DNA from: Siderastrea siderea
Lineage: Eukaryota > Cnidaria > Anthozoa > Scleractinia > Rhizangiidae
NCBI GenBank assembly: GCA_964030785.1
Contig: OZ034968.1
Span: 49,065,230 to 49,129,229, forward strand
DNA: 64,000 bases
Direction: 5' to 3'
The notes beneath the pieces were generated by a model, which did no database searches, was not told where the DNA came from, and was given only the letters and a program-made list of their open reading frames with translations. Position numbers and translations under genes: made by a program. This document shows, piece after piece, positions 1 to 11,403 of this stretch; position 1 is the first letter of the stretch, and every line of letters starts with the position of its first letter.

Positions 1-809
1 ACCCCAGTCTGTGTACACCTTGAAGAATCCATCATTTCTAAAATAATTATCACAGTGTGATATGTACAATACTTGTTTCAGGTTCCTTTTTACAATTTTT
101 GATGCCATGAAGAAACTGTCAATATAATTTTGTCAACCACGTATCAACAACAACAACAACAACAACAACAAATTGTTTATATGCATAGTGGACCAGTCTC
201 TTTTTACTGTCAAACTCAGAAAACCGTGAACATCTGAAATGTTTGACGAATTTTTATTGTGTTATGACCAATCACAACAAAGATCAGGACACGCGAACAA
301 GCCACAAAACCACAAACTAATTACTGTTGTTGCTTGTGGTTTAGTTTACTCACTCCTGATTGGCTTTTTCCTTGCAACACAATAACATTCCGGAAATATT
401 TCTGGTGTTCACGTTTTTCTGAATTTCACAGTAAGCTACTACTTTATGTTTAAAATTACATAAAAAATAATTTAGTTATTTTTTCTCTGGCAAATTTTAA
501 CTGGGTTATGTTACTGACTCGGTTATCAGCTGTATATGAAGAACCCAAACTTTTTTTACCCCCATCAACAAACCAAATTTCTGTTTTTGCCTTCTCTCAC
601 AGGAATGCTAAAACCTTTTTAGCCCACCCTTCCCATTTACCAGCCCCACCTGCTGACAAATAATGAACACTCTGTTTGTTGGAGCAGATTTTGTATAAAG
701 TAATTTGTGCACTTATGTTGCATGACCAAGGCTATGCCATGATCATGCTGCAACCATGCCATATGTGGTGTCTCTTTTAAACATATGAAATCTGTTCTGT
801 AAAAGAAGT
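1..809. other. Non-genic stretch with CAA microsatellite
   Basis: I see no gene here. A perfect CAA microsatellite occupies about 145-171. The rest is AT-rich sequence without a recognisable element. The end of the stretch lies directly 3' of the minus-strand Ulp1 reading frame. Confidence 0.5.
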
Positions 810-2553
810 TCAGGTGGTAGGGAAAGGAGTCATAATTCCTCCTTTTAAACAGTGTAGTAAGTGTGGACGCATCTGACTAATATTATATGTTACATTCATT
901 GGATTCTGTCCATAAACTAAACTCGTTGCAAAAGCTATTGAAAAGACACCACAGTCAGAATCATTTTTCTGTCGTTGCACTGGAATACAGCGAACTCCCT
1001 TGAGGGCTGGTCCAGTCAAATCGAAAGCCAGTTCCAGTAACTCTTGTGTCACAGGGGATGATAAGCTATCATAGACATCAACATACCCAGGAATACTATT
1101 TATCCTACTAAAACATACCCAGTGATTATTGTTAATGTGAACTATTTGAATAAATGGTCCCGCCATTATGTCAAATTGTCGAACTGAGCCAAGAGTAGGC
1201 CTCTGAAATCCTTGTATGCCTTTACTGATTCCCTTCAGTAGTATGTGGGCCTCGTGTACAGCTGTATGATTACATAGTCCAACCATCCATTTGGGGAAGA
1301 AATTAGGCCATATTCATACCGGCCCAGTTTTCGCCGTGGCTCAAACTTGTCACAAGGAGGCCTGTTCCTAAAGACAGTTTTCACAATTGTTACCCCTCCA
1401 GTGCCAGAACTGACTGTTGGCTTGGTGTTTGTTGTGACATGCCTGACTGTTGGCTTGGTGGTTGTTGTGACACGCACACAGGACGTGTAGTTCAGGGTAA
1501 CAAAGTCTTTGTATCAGGGACTGTGATGGCAATGCAGGGTCTGAATGTGCTGCAGCCTTACTCTGGGAGGCACCAATCCTTTCTGCCCTGTGCTTAAAAA
1601 GTTTGTGCCACTTGACTGTGCAATGGTGTCTTTTTGCACCCGGGCTATTTGTTCCTCGGTTATTTCAATGTAGGTGCTCTGACAAATTTTTAGCAGCTCA
1701 TTGTAGAGCAATTCCAAGTTATTCTTGTCGAACAAATCCATTACGGTAGGGATTTTGCGGCTGGACAACACGTAGCTGTCAGCATATGGAGGTACCAAGC
1801 TCAGCACTACAGGCTTTGTTTTGCACTTGCTGAGCTCACAATAAAAGTTTTTCCTTTCTGCTCGTGTTGGCGCTGGCGGTTCCGAGTCCCCCGAAAGCTG
1901 GAGGTCCTCGAGTAGATTCTCTATCCTTGTATCACTTTCTTAGCTGATTGAAAGTTGATATCGCGGACCCTAGCATGTTCCACCTCTTTTGCGAAGCTTG
2001 GTAGTATCCAGGAGCACTTCATTTGAGTACAGGAAAGCCTTCCATTGACCTTTGTCCAGGCCTCGAGGTAAAAAAGCAAGCTTGCTACATGCGAACATGA
2101 CTCGGCTAGTGCCGCCTTGCATCCCAAACAATGACCGCAGTTTATTGTCCCATCCTTTTCAGTAATAAATGGTATCAAGGTATTGTTCATGTGCCGAGAG
2201 TGGTGCTCTTTTGCTGAAACCACGAACTTATTTAAGATGATATGTCCTTGCACATTGGAAACAAAACTGGACACCATTTGATTGACTTTGGAAAGATTTA
2301 AATTGCTTTTGTGTGTAGAAGCTGGTCTCAAGAACCAAATAGCAAAGCAAATCAATTGATTCAACCAGTGGAAGGCAGTCAGGTTCGAAGCATTTCCCCT
2401 CTATCAAAACAGGATCGATTCCAATGGTTGAGATTTCTTTAGATAGCGCTCTCTGACTTTTACATCCAGCTTTTTAGCATAATCAGATATTGGAATCGGG
2501 ACTATATTGTCTGGATCAGATGAAGAAATAGAAATGCTTTCCCTAGAGCTCAT
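810..2553 (-). pseudogene. SWIM zinc finger - YqaJ-like nuclease N-part - Ulp1 protease pseudogene
   Basis: A minus-strand gene remnant read in several frames. It starts at the ATG at 2551-2553 (MSSRESISIS) and runs through an N-terminal segment about 2553-2370. A SWIM-like zinc-finger block follows (1921-2364; Cys-Gly-His-Cys-x2-Cys and Cys-Ser-His motifs). Next is a segment like the N-terminal part of YqaJ-type recombinase/exonuclease proteins (1514-1807; LSLVPPYADSYV, then in another frame FKHRAERIGASQSKAAA). The last part is an Ulp1/C48 cysteine-protease C-terminal domain (810-1286). All catalytic residues of the C48 family are visible: His in NNHWV, Asp in VYDSL, Gln in PVQRQ, Cys in SDCGVF. 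The nuclease core between the two ends is missing, and at least two frameshifts plus stops break the frame. SWIM-YqaJ and Ulp1 genes are expanded in cnidarian genomes (known); their joining in one remnant is my reading. Function is not established; no PHD finger follows, unlike the copy at 52.8 kb. Confidence 0.7.
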
Positions 2554-2682
2554 TCTTTAGATTGTAAACTGGCAGGAATTATAATTTTGGACTGTGTTTG
2601 CAAGTTGTCAGTAGCTGATCACATGACTCAGATGTGCACCAACATGGCGGGAATTTATTCTGTGACGTCACGTGAAAACAAT

Positions 2683-2870
2683 CTATAAATGTGATGGTGA
2701 ATTTTAAGCCTGGTGAATATATGGGAAAAATGTTTTATTCAGTTAATGACACAGGCAACTTGGGAAAAAATCTGAGTTCTCCCAACAGGAGTCAAACCTG
2801 TGACCTTCTGGTTACTAGTCCAGATGCTCTACCACTGAGCTACAGGAGACCCGTGGGAGCTAAAGCCATT
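2683..2870 (-). repeat. tRNA-Thr-derived SINE, copy 1
   Basis: The head is a tRNA-like cloverleaf (2778-2849, minus strand) and the tail is an AT-rich body reading left to about 2683. The same tail begins again at 2962, giving a second copy. Boundaries are approximate: the 5' side may include the bases to about 2870. Confidence 0.65.
2778..2849 (-). pseudogene. tRNA-Thr(AGU)-like head of SINE
   Basis: 72 nt fold as a tRNA. The acceptor arm is TCTCCTG with TGGGAGA (two G-T pairs). The D arm is GCTC/GAGC and the T arm ACAGG/CCTGT with loop TTTGACT. The anticodon stem TCTGG/CCAGA closes an 8-nt loop ACTAGTAA, one base longer than a functional loop. The loop contains the AGT anticodon of tRNA-Thr. 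The A box (TAGCTCAGTGGTAG) and B box (GGTTTGACTCC) are intact enough to act as pol III promoters. The extra loop base and the attached repeat tail argue for a SINE head rather than a working tRNA gene. Confidence 0.75.
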
Positions 2871-3033
2871 AAACTACATGTACAATGTAGGTTCATGTGA
2901 CAAACGTCCTGCATACTGCTAGGACTAAAAATGTTGATAGGTGGTATATTTGCAATGATACAAATGTGATGGTGAATTTTAAACCTGGTGAATATATGAG
3001 AAAGATGTTTGATTCATAATAAAAAATAAAACA

Positions 3034-3757
3034 ATCTCTGGTTAAAAATTGTTAAAAATCTATAAGCTTTCGACAACCGTCCTGTTGTCTTTGACGGATA
3101 GAAAAAAGCGCCTATATAAAATGAAGATTTAAAAAGTAGAGAAATAATAAATGCGAAAGAATGTAAAGTAAAAATACTGAAAGCGTGAAAGCTACTGTTT
3201 GCTTAAAAGAATGCGATACTGATTGGGGAGTGGGCATGAGTTATTGTCAGCGTCAACAGTTTTTGCAGTGTGCCAAGACTCAAGGGTATTAAGTGGCGAT
3301 CATCAGCTTTGTCGATAATTAATGCATTATCAAAGTCAATCTGGTGGCTCATGGACCAGGCATTAGAGCCCTTGGTGTGCATTCTCATGTTTCTAGTGTG
3401 CTCTTCCTTTCTGGTGTTAAATGACCTTTTGGTTTTGCCAATATAGCTCCACGCACATGTGCTGCAGGGAATTTTGTAGACAACAATGCATTGGTCTTCT
3501 TTTTTCCGGACGGAATTTAGGAGCCAGGAATTCTTGTTGGAGTGCCTGCTCCCCATGCAATCAATATCGCATTCTTTTAAGCAAACATTAATTAGCTTTC
3601 ACACTTTCAGCATTTTTACTTTACATTCTTTCGCATTTATTATTTCTCTACTTTTTAAATATTCATTTCACACAGGCACTTTTTTCTATCCGTTGAAGAC
3701 AACAGGATGGTTGTCAAAAGGTTATAGATTTTTAAACAATTTTTAACCAGAGAACTT
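3034..3757 (-). mobile_element. Penelope-like element fragment with inverted terminal repeats
   Basis: About 170 bp at 3041-3215 recur in inverted orientation at 3560-3752, with only scattered differences (both contain CGGATAGAAAAAAG and its complement). Penelope-like elements are known for pLTRs in direct or inverted arrangement. Between the arms lies a GIY-YIG reading frame. The RT part is absent, so this is a heavily deleted copy. Confidence 0.7.
3203..3556 (-). pseudogene. GIY-YIG endonuclease domain of Penelope-like element
   Basis: The 117-codon frame contains the hallmark pair VVYKIPCSTC ... YIGKTKRSFNTRKEEH, the GIY-YIG nuclease core as found C-terminal to the RT of Penelope-like retroelements. 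In those elements the domain nicks target DNA for reverse transcription. No RT motifs occur upstream, and the frame abuts the inverted repeat arm on both sides. It is a non-autonomous remnant. Confidence 0.7.
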
Positions 3758-3863
3758 TACGGTTACGGTTACAGATCGTCCATTTTCTTATGTTTTATTC
3801 GATTAATGACACAGGTGACTTGAAAAAAAATCTGAGTTCTCCCAACAGGAGTTGAACCTTTGT

Positions 3864-5916
3864 TCCCATCCCCCCCCCCAACCTGTTGTCAGTTTATGTA
3901 TTTGTTCCAATATGGTTTTGCCACATTCATAATGCATGATGTAACCAGTCACTTGCAGATATGTACCCAAGAACCTTTAAGTTTTGTGATATTTTCCACA
4001 ATCAGGCAATTAGATTTGTTGCCATGTGGCATGGGTTTTCTGAGGTGATAATAAATTTTGAAAGCAGCTTTTTGTGGTCAAAAAATATGTGCTACAAATG
4101 CACAAAAACAAATTGAAAGTTAAGAAACCACAGAAACCGCAAGACTATCTTTTGTATTATTGAAGGCCAAAATCAGGACGTGACTTGAAGCCACACGTAT
4201 TCACCTAAAAAGTAAAGTAATTTTTGTTTTGGCAATCTGCTACATGAAATAACTATAGTCATACAAGATGTGAAGAAATGTACAAGTCACACAAGACATG
4301 ACTTGTGTTTCTGTCAGCAACCCACACTATCAGTTGTACCCATAATATTATCCGATCTTAATATTTAAAAGCACACAAGTTCACGCTCATACCATGTCCA
4401 CATGTGCACAGACCGATTATTTTAAGTTGGTGACTCATCATACCTTTGCTGCATTCCCTATAATTCCTCTTTACATCACCCCCTACTCCTCTCCCTGTGA
4501 TATGATTCCCCAATAGCATTGTATCTCCAACCCCTTTCCCTATCCCTGGTCGACCACCAGGTCCAGCCTGCGTCATGAAGAGTGTGACTTCACATGACCC
4601 AACATTTTGACCACAGTGTGACTTAGTTACATTACGTTTAGGAAGTGATGACTCAACACTGCTATCTTCTTGGTTTGAGTGTTTAATTTCCCATATCGAT
4701 TAAGACGAAAACTGTCCTGAAGTCTAAAAGAAACCTAAATGGTTATTCATCAGGCAGCTTGTGAAATAAATTACATCAAGCCTGTCTTTTTTGTGCTATG
4801 ATTTGACGCATGATTGACACAAGCTAGAAGCCAATCTAGCAAAGTCACATGCAATACATAACATGCAATACAAATATTATCAGTGACATTAAAAGGTTGC
4901 TAGCATCTTTGCTCTTGCTCATAGCTTGTGAAAGAGAATTTTCTGTATTGAATTCTTCACAATTTTCTACACAAACTTTCATAAAAATTTTGGCAAAGCA
5001 GTGCGAGACAGCCAAGAAATGCTTATATTTCACTTTTGAAGTATCTCTAGTCATCTTCAAATGGTTTTGTCACAGAGCTTTTTTGATGTTACACATGTTG
5101 CAACACCAAAAGCAACATCTTGGACAAGAAAGGTCACAGGTTCTCTGCCCACCCCAAGCTACCGGCTCATTGGACGATTTGCACAACACATGCACATGTG
5201 TTACTTTGACAGCTTTTTGTGTGCATATTGGTCCAATAAAGAGTGCGGGACAAGATAAGATTAGCATATTTGTGCACAGAGGTCAGCACACAGGTCATGA
5301 CATTTGATCTGGTATGTGAAAAGCCCAAAATATTGCCATTTTATGGTAAGAAACATTGGAAAAGAAGGAGCATTTCAGTGTGTAAAGGTAGTTGTTTATT
5401 CAGTATGGATTTATTCCAGTTTGCCTAAATTGTGATTGGAAAAGGCTTATTTCAAGAATTATAGCTTTTAATGAAGACATGTGCTTGTGTGTGGGTGAAG
5501 TGGATAATCTTGCACAATTTTTGGTACTATAAATTCGAAAGAGATTTATTCTCACTCACAAAGCGAAACTTTACTGGAATTAGCATGTAAGTGAGGTATT
5601 AACAAAGAAACAGTAATAACTTAAAGCTTTGGCAATACATGTATTTATGGTTCACAAATGCTCCTCAGACCCCTGCCAAATGGCTATGGGTCCTACCCTT
5701 AATGAATTTTTGTTTTATTTCAAATGACTGCTCTTGGGAAATAACACACAAACCGTTTAGTAAGAGAGTTGTTTCCAAATTTGTCTTCTGTTATTTCTAA
5801 CATCCCATGAAATTTATTCTGTCCACAAAAAATCAAAGTGGTCTGTTGGTTAAATAGCACTTGGAATCACTTCCATGACAAGGTAAAAACCACAAATATG
5901 TATACCATTATGTTAC
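3864..5916. other. Intron or intergenic sequence without recognisable features
   Basis: About 2 kb with only short frames. I found no domain, splice-bounded coding segment or element boundary that I could defend. A C-rich run sits at about 3868-3880. Confidence 0.4.
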
Positions 5917-5972
5917 CTTTTTTGCGACATAGCTTCGTTTTCCAGCCTATTTATTTCTGTTGTCATTTCCTC
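5917..5972 (-). CDS. Candidate coiled-coil exon, possibly a later exon of the CEP83-like gene
   Basis: 56 nt bounded on the minus strand by an acceptor with a T-rich tract ending CCTTATAG and a donor GTAACA. It reads EEMTTEINRLENEAMSQK plus two bases (phase 2). The heptad pattern and charged content match a coiled coil. It starts in phase 0, as the exon at 29979-30050 ends. It could follow that exon in the same gene, with perhaps a small exon missing between. I cannot place it against a family member with certainty. A chance open segment remains possible. Confidence 0.35.
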
Positions 5973-6104
5973 CTATAAGGACAAAAAATTACATAAATAA
6001 ACAAAACGAGATGATGGTTGTGATTTCCAAAAAATCTAAACTCCTATTGGCCAAAACACAAATTTGGAATATCCTGCACTCTTCTAAAAGATGGGCTAGT
6101 TCTT

Positions 6105-6250
6105 GCAAATTCTGAGGGGGTGGGGGTCTCAAAAGCCAAAATTTTTAAAGGAAAGCATGCCGATAAACTGGAATTTCCAGAGGGGTGGGGGTTCAAACCT
6201 AAAAACCATCCGTGGGGGAGGTACGGATATTCTCTGGAACAACACATTAT
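6105..6250 (+). repeat. Dispersed repeat, direct copy of 31175-31320
   Basis: The segment from GTCTCAAAAG to CTGGAACAACACATT occurs again at 31175-31320 in the same orientation with moderate divergence. The second copy has short inverted ends (CATGGAAGG / CCTTCCATG). This suggests a short non-autonomous DNA element. Confidence 0.55.
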
Positions 6251-6636
6251 AGCTATATTCATTGGTTTGGAACATTCTTAAGGTTAATGCAAGACAAGGA
6301 AAATGGTTTGCTTTGTGAGTTCTCTTTGTGAGTAATGTGTTTTGGAGTGAGTGTTTTGAAATTCTGATCCTGAGATGCCTCAGCAAGTGGCACCAAATAG
6401 AAATTTTGATGTTGGCCAAGTTCAGGATTGATGTGCTCAGAAACTATTAATAGTCAAACAACTTACAGTTACTTTCTTAGCTAATTACCACTTAAATGTA
6501 GAGTCCAATTTGTTTGCCGGTTATTTGAACCAACAGAAAGGGGAGTATTTCAGTCAAGTTTTATTTTCAGATTCTACACTTTTTAACATCAGTGACACAT
6601 GTATACACGCTTTTCCATTCAAACTAACAATGCATA

Positions 6637-6692
6637 TAATATATAGATTTAGCCAAGCCTAAAAGTGGAGCTCCACACCTCTCTTTCAGGCT
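6637..6692 (+). repeat. Isolated terminus of a dispersed repeat family
   Basis: Contains GATTTAGCCAAGCCTAAAAG, a motif that recurs at 9131, about 19240, 19745, 28850 and 29040 (the last four inverted). Only the terminal part is present here. Confidence 0.6.
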
Positions 6693-7142
6693 TATTGGCC
6701 CGTAAATTTTAGCTATGCAGTTATTCGCCACAAGGTGGAAAACAAGGGAAATCATGCGGACCCCTGAGGAAACGGTGAGTTGACTTATTTTACTTCAAAA
6801 AGAATACTTCAGCACAACTTTCACCGACAGCTCTTGTTGTAGCATTCTTTGAAAACTTACTATGTTCAAAACAAGTACTTGTAAAACTACAATTGCTCTA
6901 ATGAAGCTCCCGGTAGCAACTCGACAGACTTTTCAATATAAAAATGCATTTCTCACTGATTCCAGTGCATCCCTTTGGCTGTTTAGTTCTGTCAACCATG
7001 AAACATTTCTCGAAATCAATTTTGCTAAAATACACCCAAAAATGTTTTTGGAAACTTTCAAGCACACATATAATGCTGTATTATCAAGGGAAAATGGCAC
7101 AAGTTTTTCGCCCGTGAAGTATTATTCAGGTGCTTTCAAAAT

Positions 7143-9046
7143 CACACCCTGCCAACCTCGTCCCCACAGCCTTCTCTTCGTTCAAAATGGTGGATCTGAG
7201 AGACGCGTGGCCAAGGCTGCTGAAAGACTCCAAGAATCGTGGAGTATTTTTCACGTGACACATGATAAATTGGCTTTTTTGAAGGTTGTTTTCAGCGTCT
7301 GGTGGCCCTGTTTGTTTTCTGCAATCTGAAACCATTGTTCAAATGAAACAAAGACATTTCATTGTGTTTACATGACAGACTTCTAACGATTTTTTTTTTA
7401 GCCATTTTGGCAGCATTGGCCAGGGTACAGGTAGCCCAACCTCACTATGAGAGGAGTGCATATATTAACCTGCTCCATTTTGCATAGATTATGACCTAGG
7501 CAAAATATAAGGGTTTGTATGAAAAATGCAACGAATACGCTTTAATTTCCACAAGTGCGAAATAATTCACAATAACAAATGGTTCACCTTGTTTCTGTGT
7601 TGCATTGATTACTATTTAATGGCCTTTTGGGGTGATTTAAAGCGTTTAGAACGGGAATAAGCGTCCTTGATTATTTGTCCCTAACACTCAATAAGCTAAG
7701 CGAAAGGTATCACACTGTTGGTCATCACGTGACCGATTCAAAGATATTTATTTACTGTAAATCTCGAATTTTGGCACCTATCTCCGAAATTCTTTAAGAG
7801 ACCAATGGCTTTATATCGTAACAACAAATACATACCAAAAAAGTCCAACATTCACGTTCTTTGCCTTATCAAAATTGCCATATTCAAACTCTCCACCACA
7901 GCGAACCATCCGTGTGACGAACTGTTCGCGAATGCAAATTTCTGATCTCTTTTAATTGGAACACATGCACAATAGGTGCTCAGGACAACAATATCCCGTG
8001 TACAAATTACATGCGAAATTTGAAAATCGCACGTGAAGCGTGCGAAATACAGAACTTGTGACTTACGCCTGGCCCAGTTTTAGCACCTTGACCTTACAGG
8101 GAAAAACCACACTTGGTGAAATAAATTCAACAACAAAAAACACATTTACTTCTGTAATTTTATCTTTCACACTAAAAAGCTAAACGGAGGTCTTTTTTTG
8201 ACACCCTCTGATAGTATTAAAGGTTGATATATTCGTAATGTCATTATGTGTAGCACGTACTAAGTAATTTCGATTTTTTTGCAGTATTATCAGCAAGGGT
8301 TTTTCTTAACTTTTAAAAGTAAAAAGGTATCGGCCGTTTCGACCACGCTTCACGTGCGACTTTCAAATTTCACATGTAATTTGTCAAATACACCTTCCAT
8401 ACAAGGGATATTGTTGTCCTGAGCGCCTATTGTGCAAGTCTTCCAATGAAAATAGATCAGAAATTAGCATTCGCAAACAGTTCGTCACACGGATGGTTTG
8501 CCGTGGTGGAGAGATTGAAAATGGCGATTTTGATAAGGGAAAGAACGTGAATGTTGGACTTTTTTGGTATGTATTTGTTGCTACGATATAAAGCCATTGG
8601 TCTCTTCAAGAATTTTGGAGAGAGGTGCCAAAATTCGAGATTTACAGCAAATAAATATATTTGAATCGGTCACGTGACGGCCAACAGTGTGTTACCTTTC
8701 ACTTTGCTTATTAAGTGTTAGGTGTAAATAATCAAGGAGGCTTATTCTCGTTCAAAATGCTTCACATCACCCCAAAAGGCCATTAAATAGCAAGTAATAT
8801 AACACTGAAACAAGGTTTACCATTTATTATTGTGAATTATTTTGCATTTATGGCAATTAAAGCGTATTTGCTGCATTTTTCATACAAACTCTTATATTTT
8901 GCCGAGGTCATAATATATGCAAAATAGAACAGGTTAACATATGCGCTCCTCTCATAGTGAGCTTGGGCTACCTGTGGCCAGGGGTGTCTCCAGTCTGCCA
9001 TTTTGAACAAGGACAAGGCCCTGGGGACGAGGTTCCACACCCTGCA
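7143..9046. mobile_element. Foldback element with about 650-700 bp inverted repeats
   Basis: The arm 7410-8050 is repeated in inverted orientation at 8335-8985. Both arms share the blocks CACTATGAGAGGAG and CACGTGACCG, for example. The outer segment 7143-7210 matches the complement of 8975-9046. The left arm carries about 200 bp (7213-7410) that the right arm lacks, a later insertion or a deletion. The short unpaired centre (8050-8335) has no coding capacity. No transposase is visible, so it must have moved in trans, as foldback or long-TIR MITE-like elements do. Confidence 0.75.
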
Positions 9047-9124
9047 CTAATTCTAGGAAGCTTTTAGAGTCTCATTTTAGACAATATAGATTTAAACCGA
9101 GAAATTCTTTGCTTACAGTTACTT

Positions 9125-10910
9125 AAAATATATAGATTTAGCCAAGCCTAAAAGTGGAGCTCCCAAGGAATAAGCTGGTGTTGGTTTCTCAAAAATAGTC
9201 CTCAAAACTTTTCGGTCCCAAATATATTTCAGGGCTTTTTTCGCTTATTCTCTTTCAAAAAGTGTTTCTCAAAAAGCCCGAAATGTTCCGAATAATATTA
9301 TCCTAATATTATGGGGATCTGTTCCATGAATCTGAGCTCGAAAGTCATTCTAGAGCACAGCTGCTTTATTTTTTTTGGGGGGGGGGGGCATCAAACTGAA
9401 TACATATTTTACTCACAAGCCATCTTGCTTGGTTTTTGCAATGTTTTCATATCCTGTCATTTAACTGTCAAGGCTTGTCAAATCTCCTCGGATTACTGCC
9501 TGTTTGCAAATGGGTTATTACGCGGGATGATGTAGTCAGCCAGAATCTAGGTTTTGGTCGATTTTTATCGGTGTCACAAATTGGCACGCTTGGCACAAGG
9601 CTCAAGGGACGTCCTGAAAAATTGTGCGATTTTATTGGCTGCAACTTCGAATCACGTGCAAATCGGGTTGGGAGACAACACACAAGGCAAAGTACAAAGT
9701 TATTATTATACGTTTGTTGACACGCGTGCCGTGTAAACATAGCATTGACTGTGATAAAAAAAATAATGCAAGAATACTCGACGCATCAGTGAAATATTCC
9801 CAGCTAGTGCTGCCTTACGTTATAGAGTATTTTCCCGTTTCAAGCGATCTCTTAGACCCAGTAGAACCTGACATAAATAAATATCTCAGGGACTTGCTCA
9901 ATTCATGGCGCCGCATAATTAGTGGACCGTGATAAAAAAGATAATTGTCGGCACGCGTGTAAACAAAACATTGACAGCGATAAAAATAATACAAGAATAC
10001 TCGATGCATCAGTGAAATTAGGAAGTATTTTCCCGTTTCAAACAATTTCTTAGACCCAGTAGATCCTGAGATATTGTTTTTTTGAGAAAATTGTGAACCA
10101 AATTTTACAAGTCATTTATTAAATTCTCAATGAACACTGAAAACGGTGGGTGTGAAATTTACTAATTGCACGCTAAAAAAGTATTTTGAAAACAATGGAT
10201 AAAGTTTTCTTTGATCCTAAACATTATAAAAAGGTAACTGACTCAATAAGTATTACAAGCATCGATGATTTACGATAAGTGTATCCACGAGTCATGATCA
10301 GTGACGACGGAGTTATGAGTTAAATTTAAAAAATGCCTGGTTTGAAACGCCCACGTCAAAGTTTTACATCTGAGTTCTCGAACTTTTTAGCATCATTTTC
10401 TTTTGTTTTTGGGTTATCCACCAGTGCAGGTAATCTGCTGATTCTTTTTTCCCCTTCTGGCTAAAATCAACTGTTGCGGGTAATCTGCTGTGCGGGTAAA
10501 TGGCCGGAAATTACAGTTATCGTTAAAAACCTTTTCAAATAAACACGATGTTAACATTACATTCAAAATCTTTTTTTGTCGACCACTCAAAGATAATTGA
10601 ATGTCTTCACGTTCACTTCATTCTGACCATGTCTTCTTCTTGTTTATATCCCTTTCACTCTAATGCTGAACATCTCCATTTCTCTTTCACATATCGTACC
10701 AACCCATGTACTCGACAACTGTCCAACTCCGTTCAAAATAGTCCCTACATACAGTGTACACCAGCACATCCTGCGTAAACCGCCTTCAGGCTTCTTGTTG
10801 TCTTTTTGGAATTTCATCTTGTTCGGATGTTAACAAATAACACAAATTGCCACTAGAAGTCTCGTCAAAAATTTATACTGGCATTTCACTGGCATTTTAC
10901 TGGAAAAAAT
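9125..10910 (+). repeat. Dispersed repeat family, long plus-strand copy
   Basis: Starts with the shared terminus (ATATAGATTTAGCCAAGCCT). Blocks at 9160-9300, 9408-9500 and 10801-10910 reappear in the same order but inverted at 28866-28350. No recognisable protein is encoded. The right boundary is approximate. A G-rich run lies at about 9377-9389. Confidence 0.6.
9718..10075 (+). repeat. Two-copy imperfect tandem repeat
   Basis: The block ACACGCGTG ... CATTGAC ... AGAATACTCGA ... TTTTCCCGTTTCAA ... TTAGACCCAGTAGA occurs at 9718-9880 and again, shortened, at 9950-10075. Confidence 0.65.
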
Positions 10911-11400
10911 AAACCGAAAGAAAGGTTTCTGGGAGTTTCCAAGCACCTGTAAATTATTCGTCGTTTGTGCTGGCTACTTTTGTGATATATATATATTTTT
11001 AAAGACAAATTATTTGTTCCTTTACTGGCGCAGATATATGAAAATGAAACTTAATTCCCATTGCAGTTTATTGGCTTAAAAATAATCTGGTTGGCACAGA
11101 GATACACGATTAGTAGTTCATTACATTGAGTTCTGGGAATTACATGTAGAAAGCCACTGAAGGCATGAAATAAAATTCAAAAGTTACAATAACTTTTGAA
11201 ACTGACGTTATTGGAAATTTGTGCTCAGAATCAAGGAAATTCCATTTGTGGGAACTTAAAATGTAAAAATTTCCTGCGGGGAGGGGGGGGCATGCCACCA
11301 GGCCGCCCTAGAAGAGATCGCCCTTGGTGCTCGATAATCACTATATCACTATCCGGCTACTTAGAAATTTTTGCCAGCTACTTGAAGGCTAGTTGGTGCA
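10911..11400. other. Unassigned sequence upstream of the gypsy remnant
   Basis: No LTR-like direct repeat of the 14.24-14.70 kb sequence is seen here, so the retroelement to the right is 5'-truncated. A G-rich run (about 11279-11289) is present. Confidence 0.4.
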
Positions 11401-11403
11401 GGA

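Larger units (their letters stand above)
2962..3863 (-). repeat. SINE copy 2, split by a Penelope-like insertion
   Basis: The SINE tail restarts at 2962 and runs to about 3020. It resumes at about 3788 with the same continuation seen in copy 1 (GACACAGG, then the CTCCCAACAGGAG T-arm region). Only the 3' part of the tRNA head survives (to about 3863). The roughly 770 bp between the two halves is a Penelope-like fragment. Confidence 0.65.

Noticed and set aside
2778..2849. Functional tRNA-Thr gene
   Set aside because: 8 nt anticodon loop, attached SINE tail and a second partial copy 1 kb away indicate a SINE head.
6752..6775. Short ATG-led segment (MRTPEET) before a GTGAGTTG donor
   Set aside because: Only seven codons, no partner exon and no family match; a strong donor alone is not enough.
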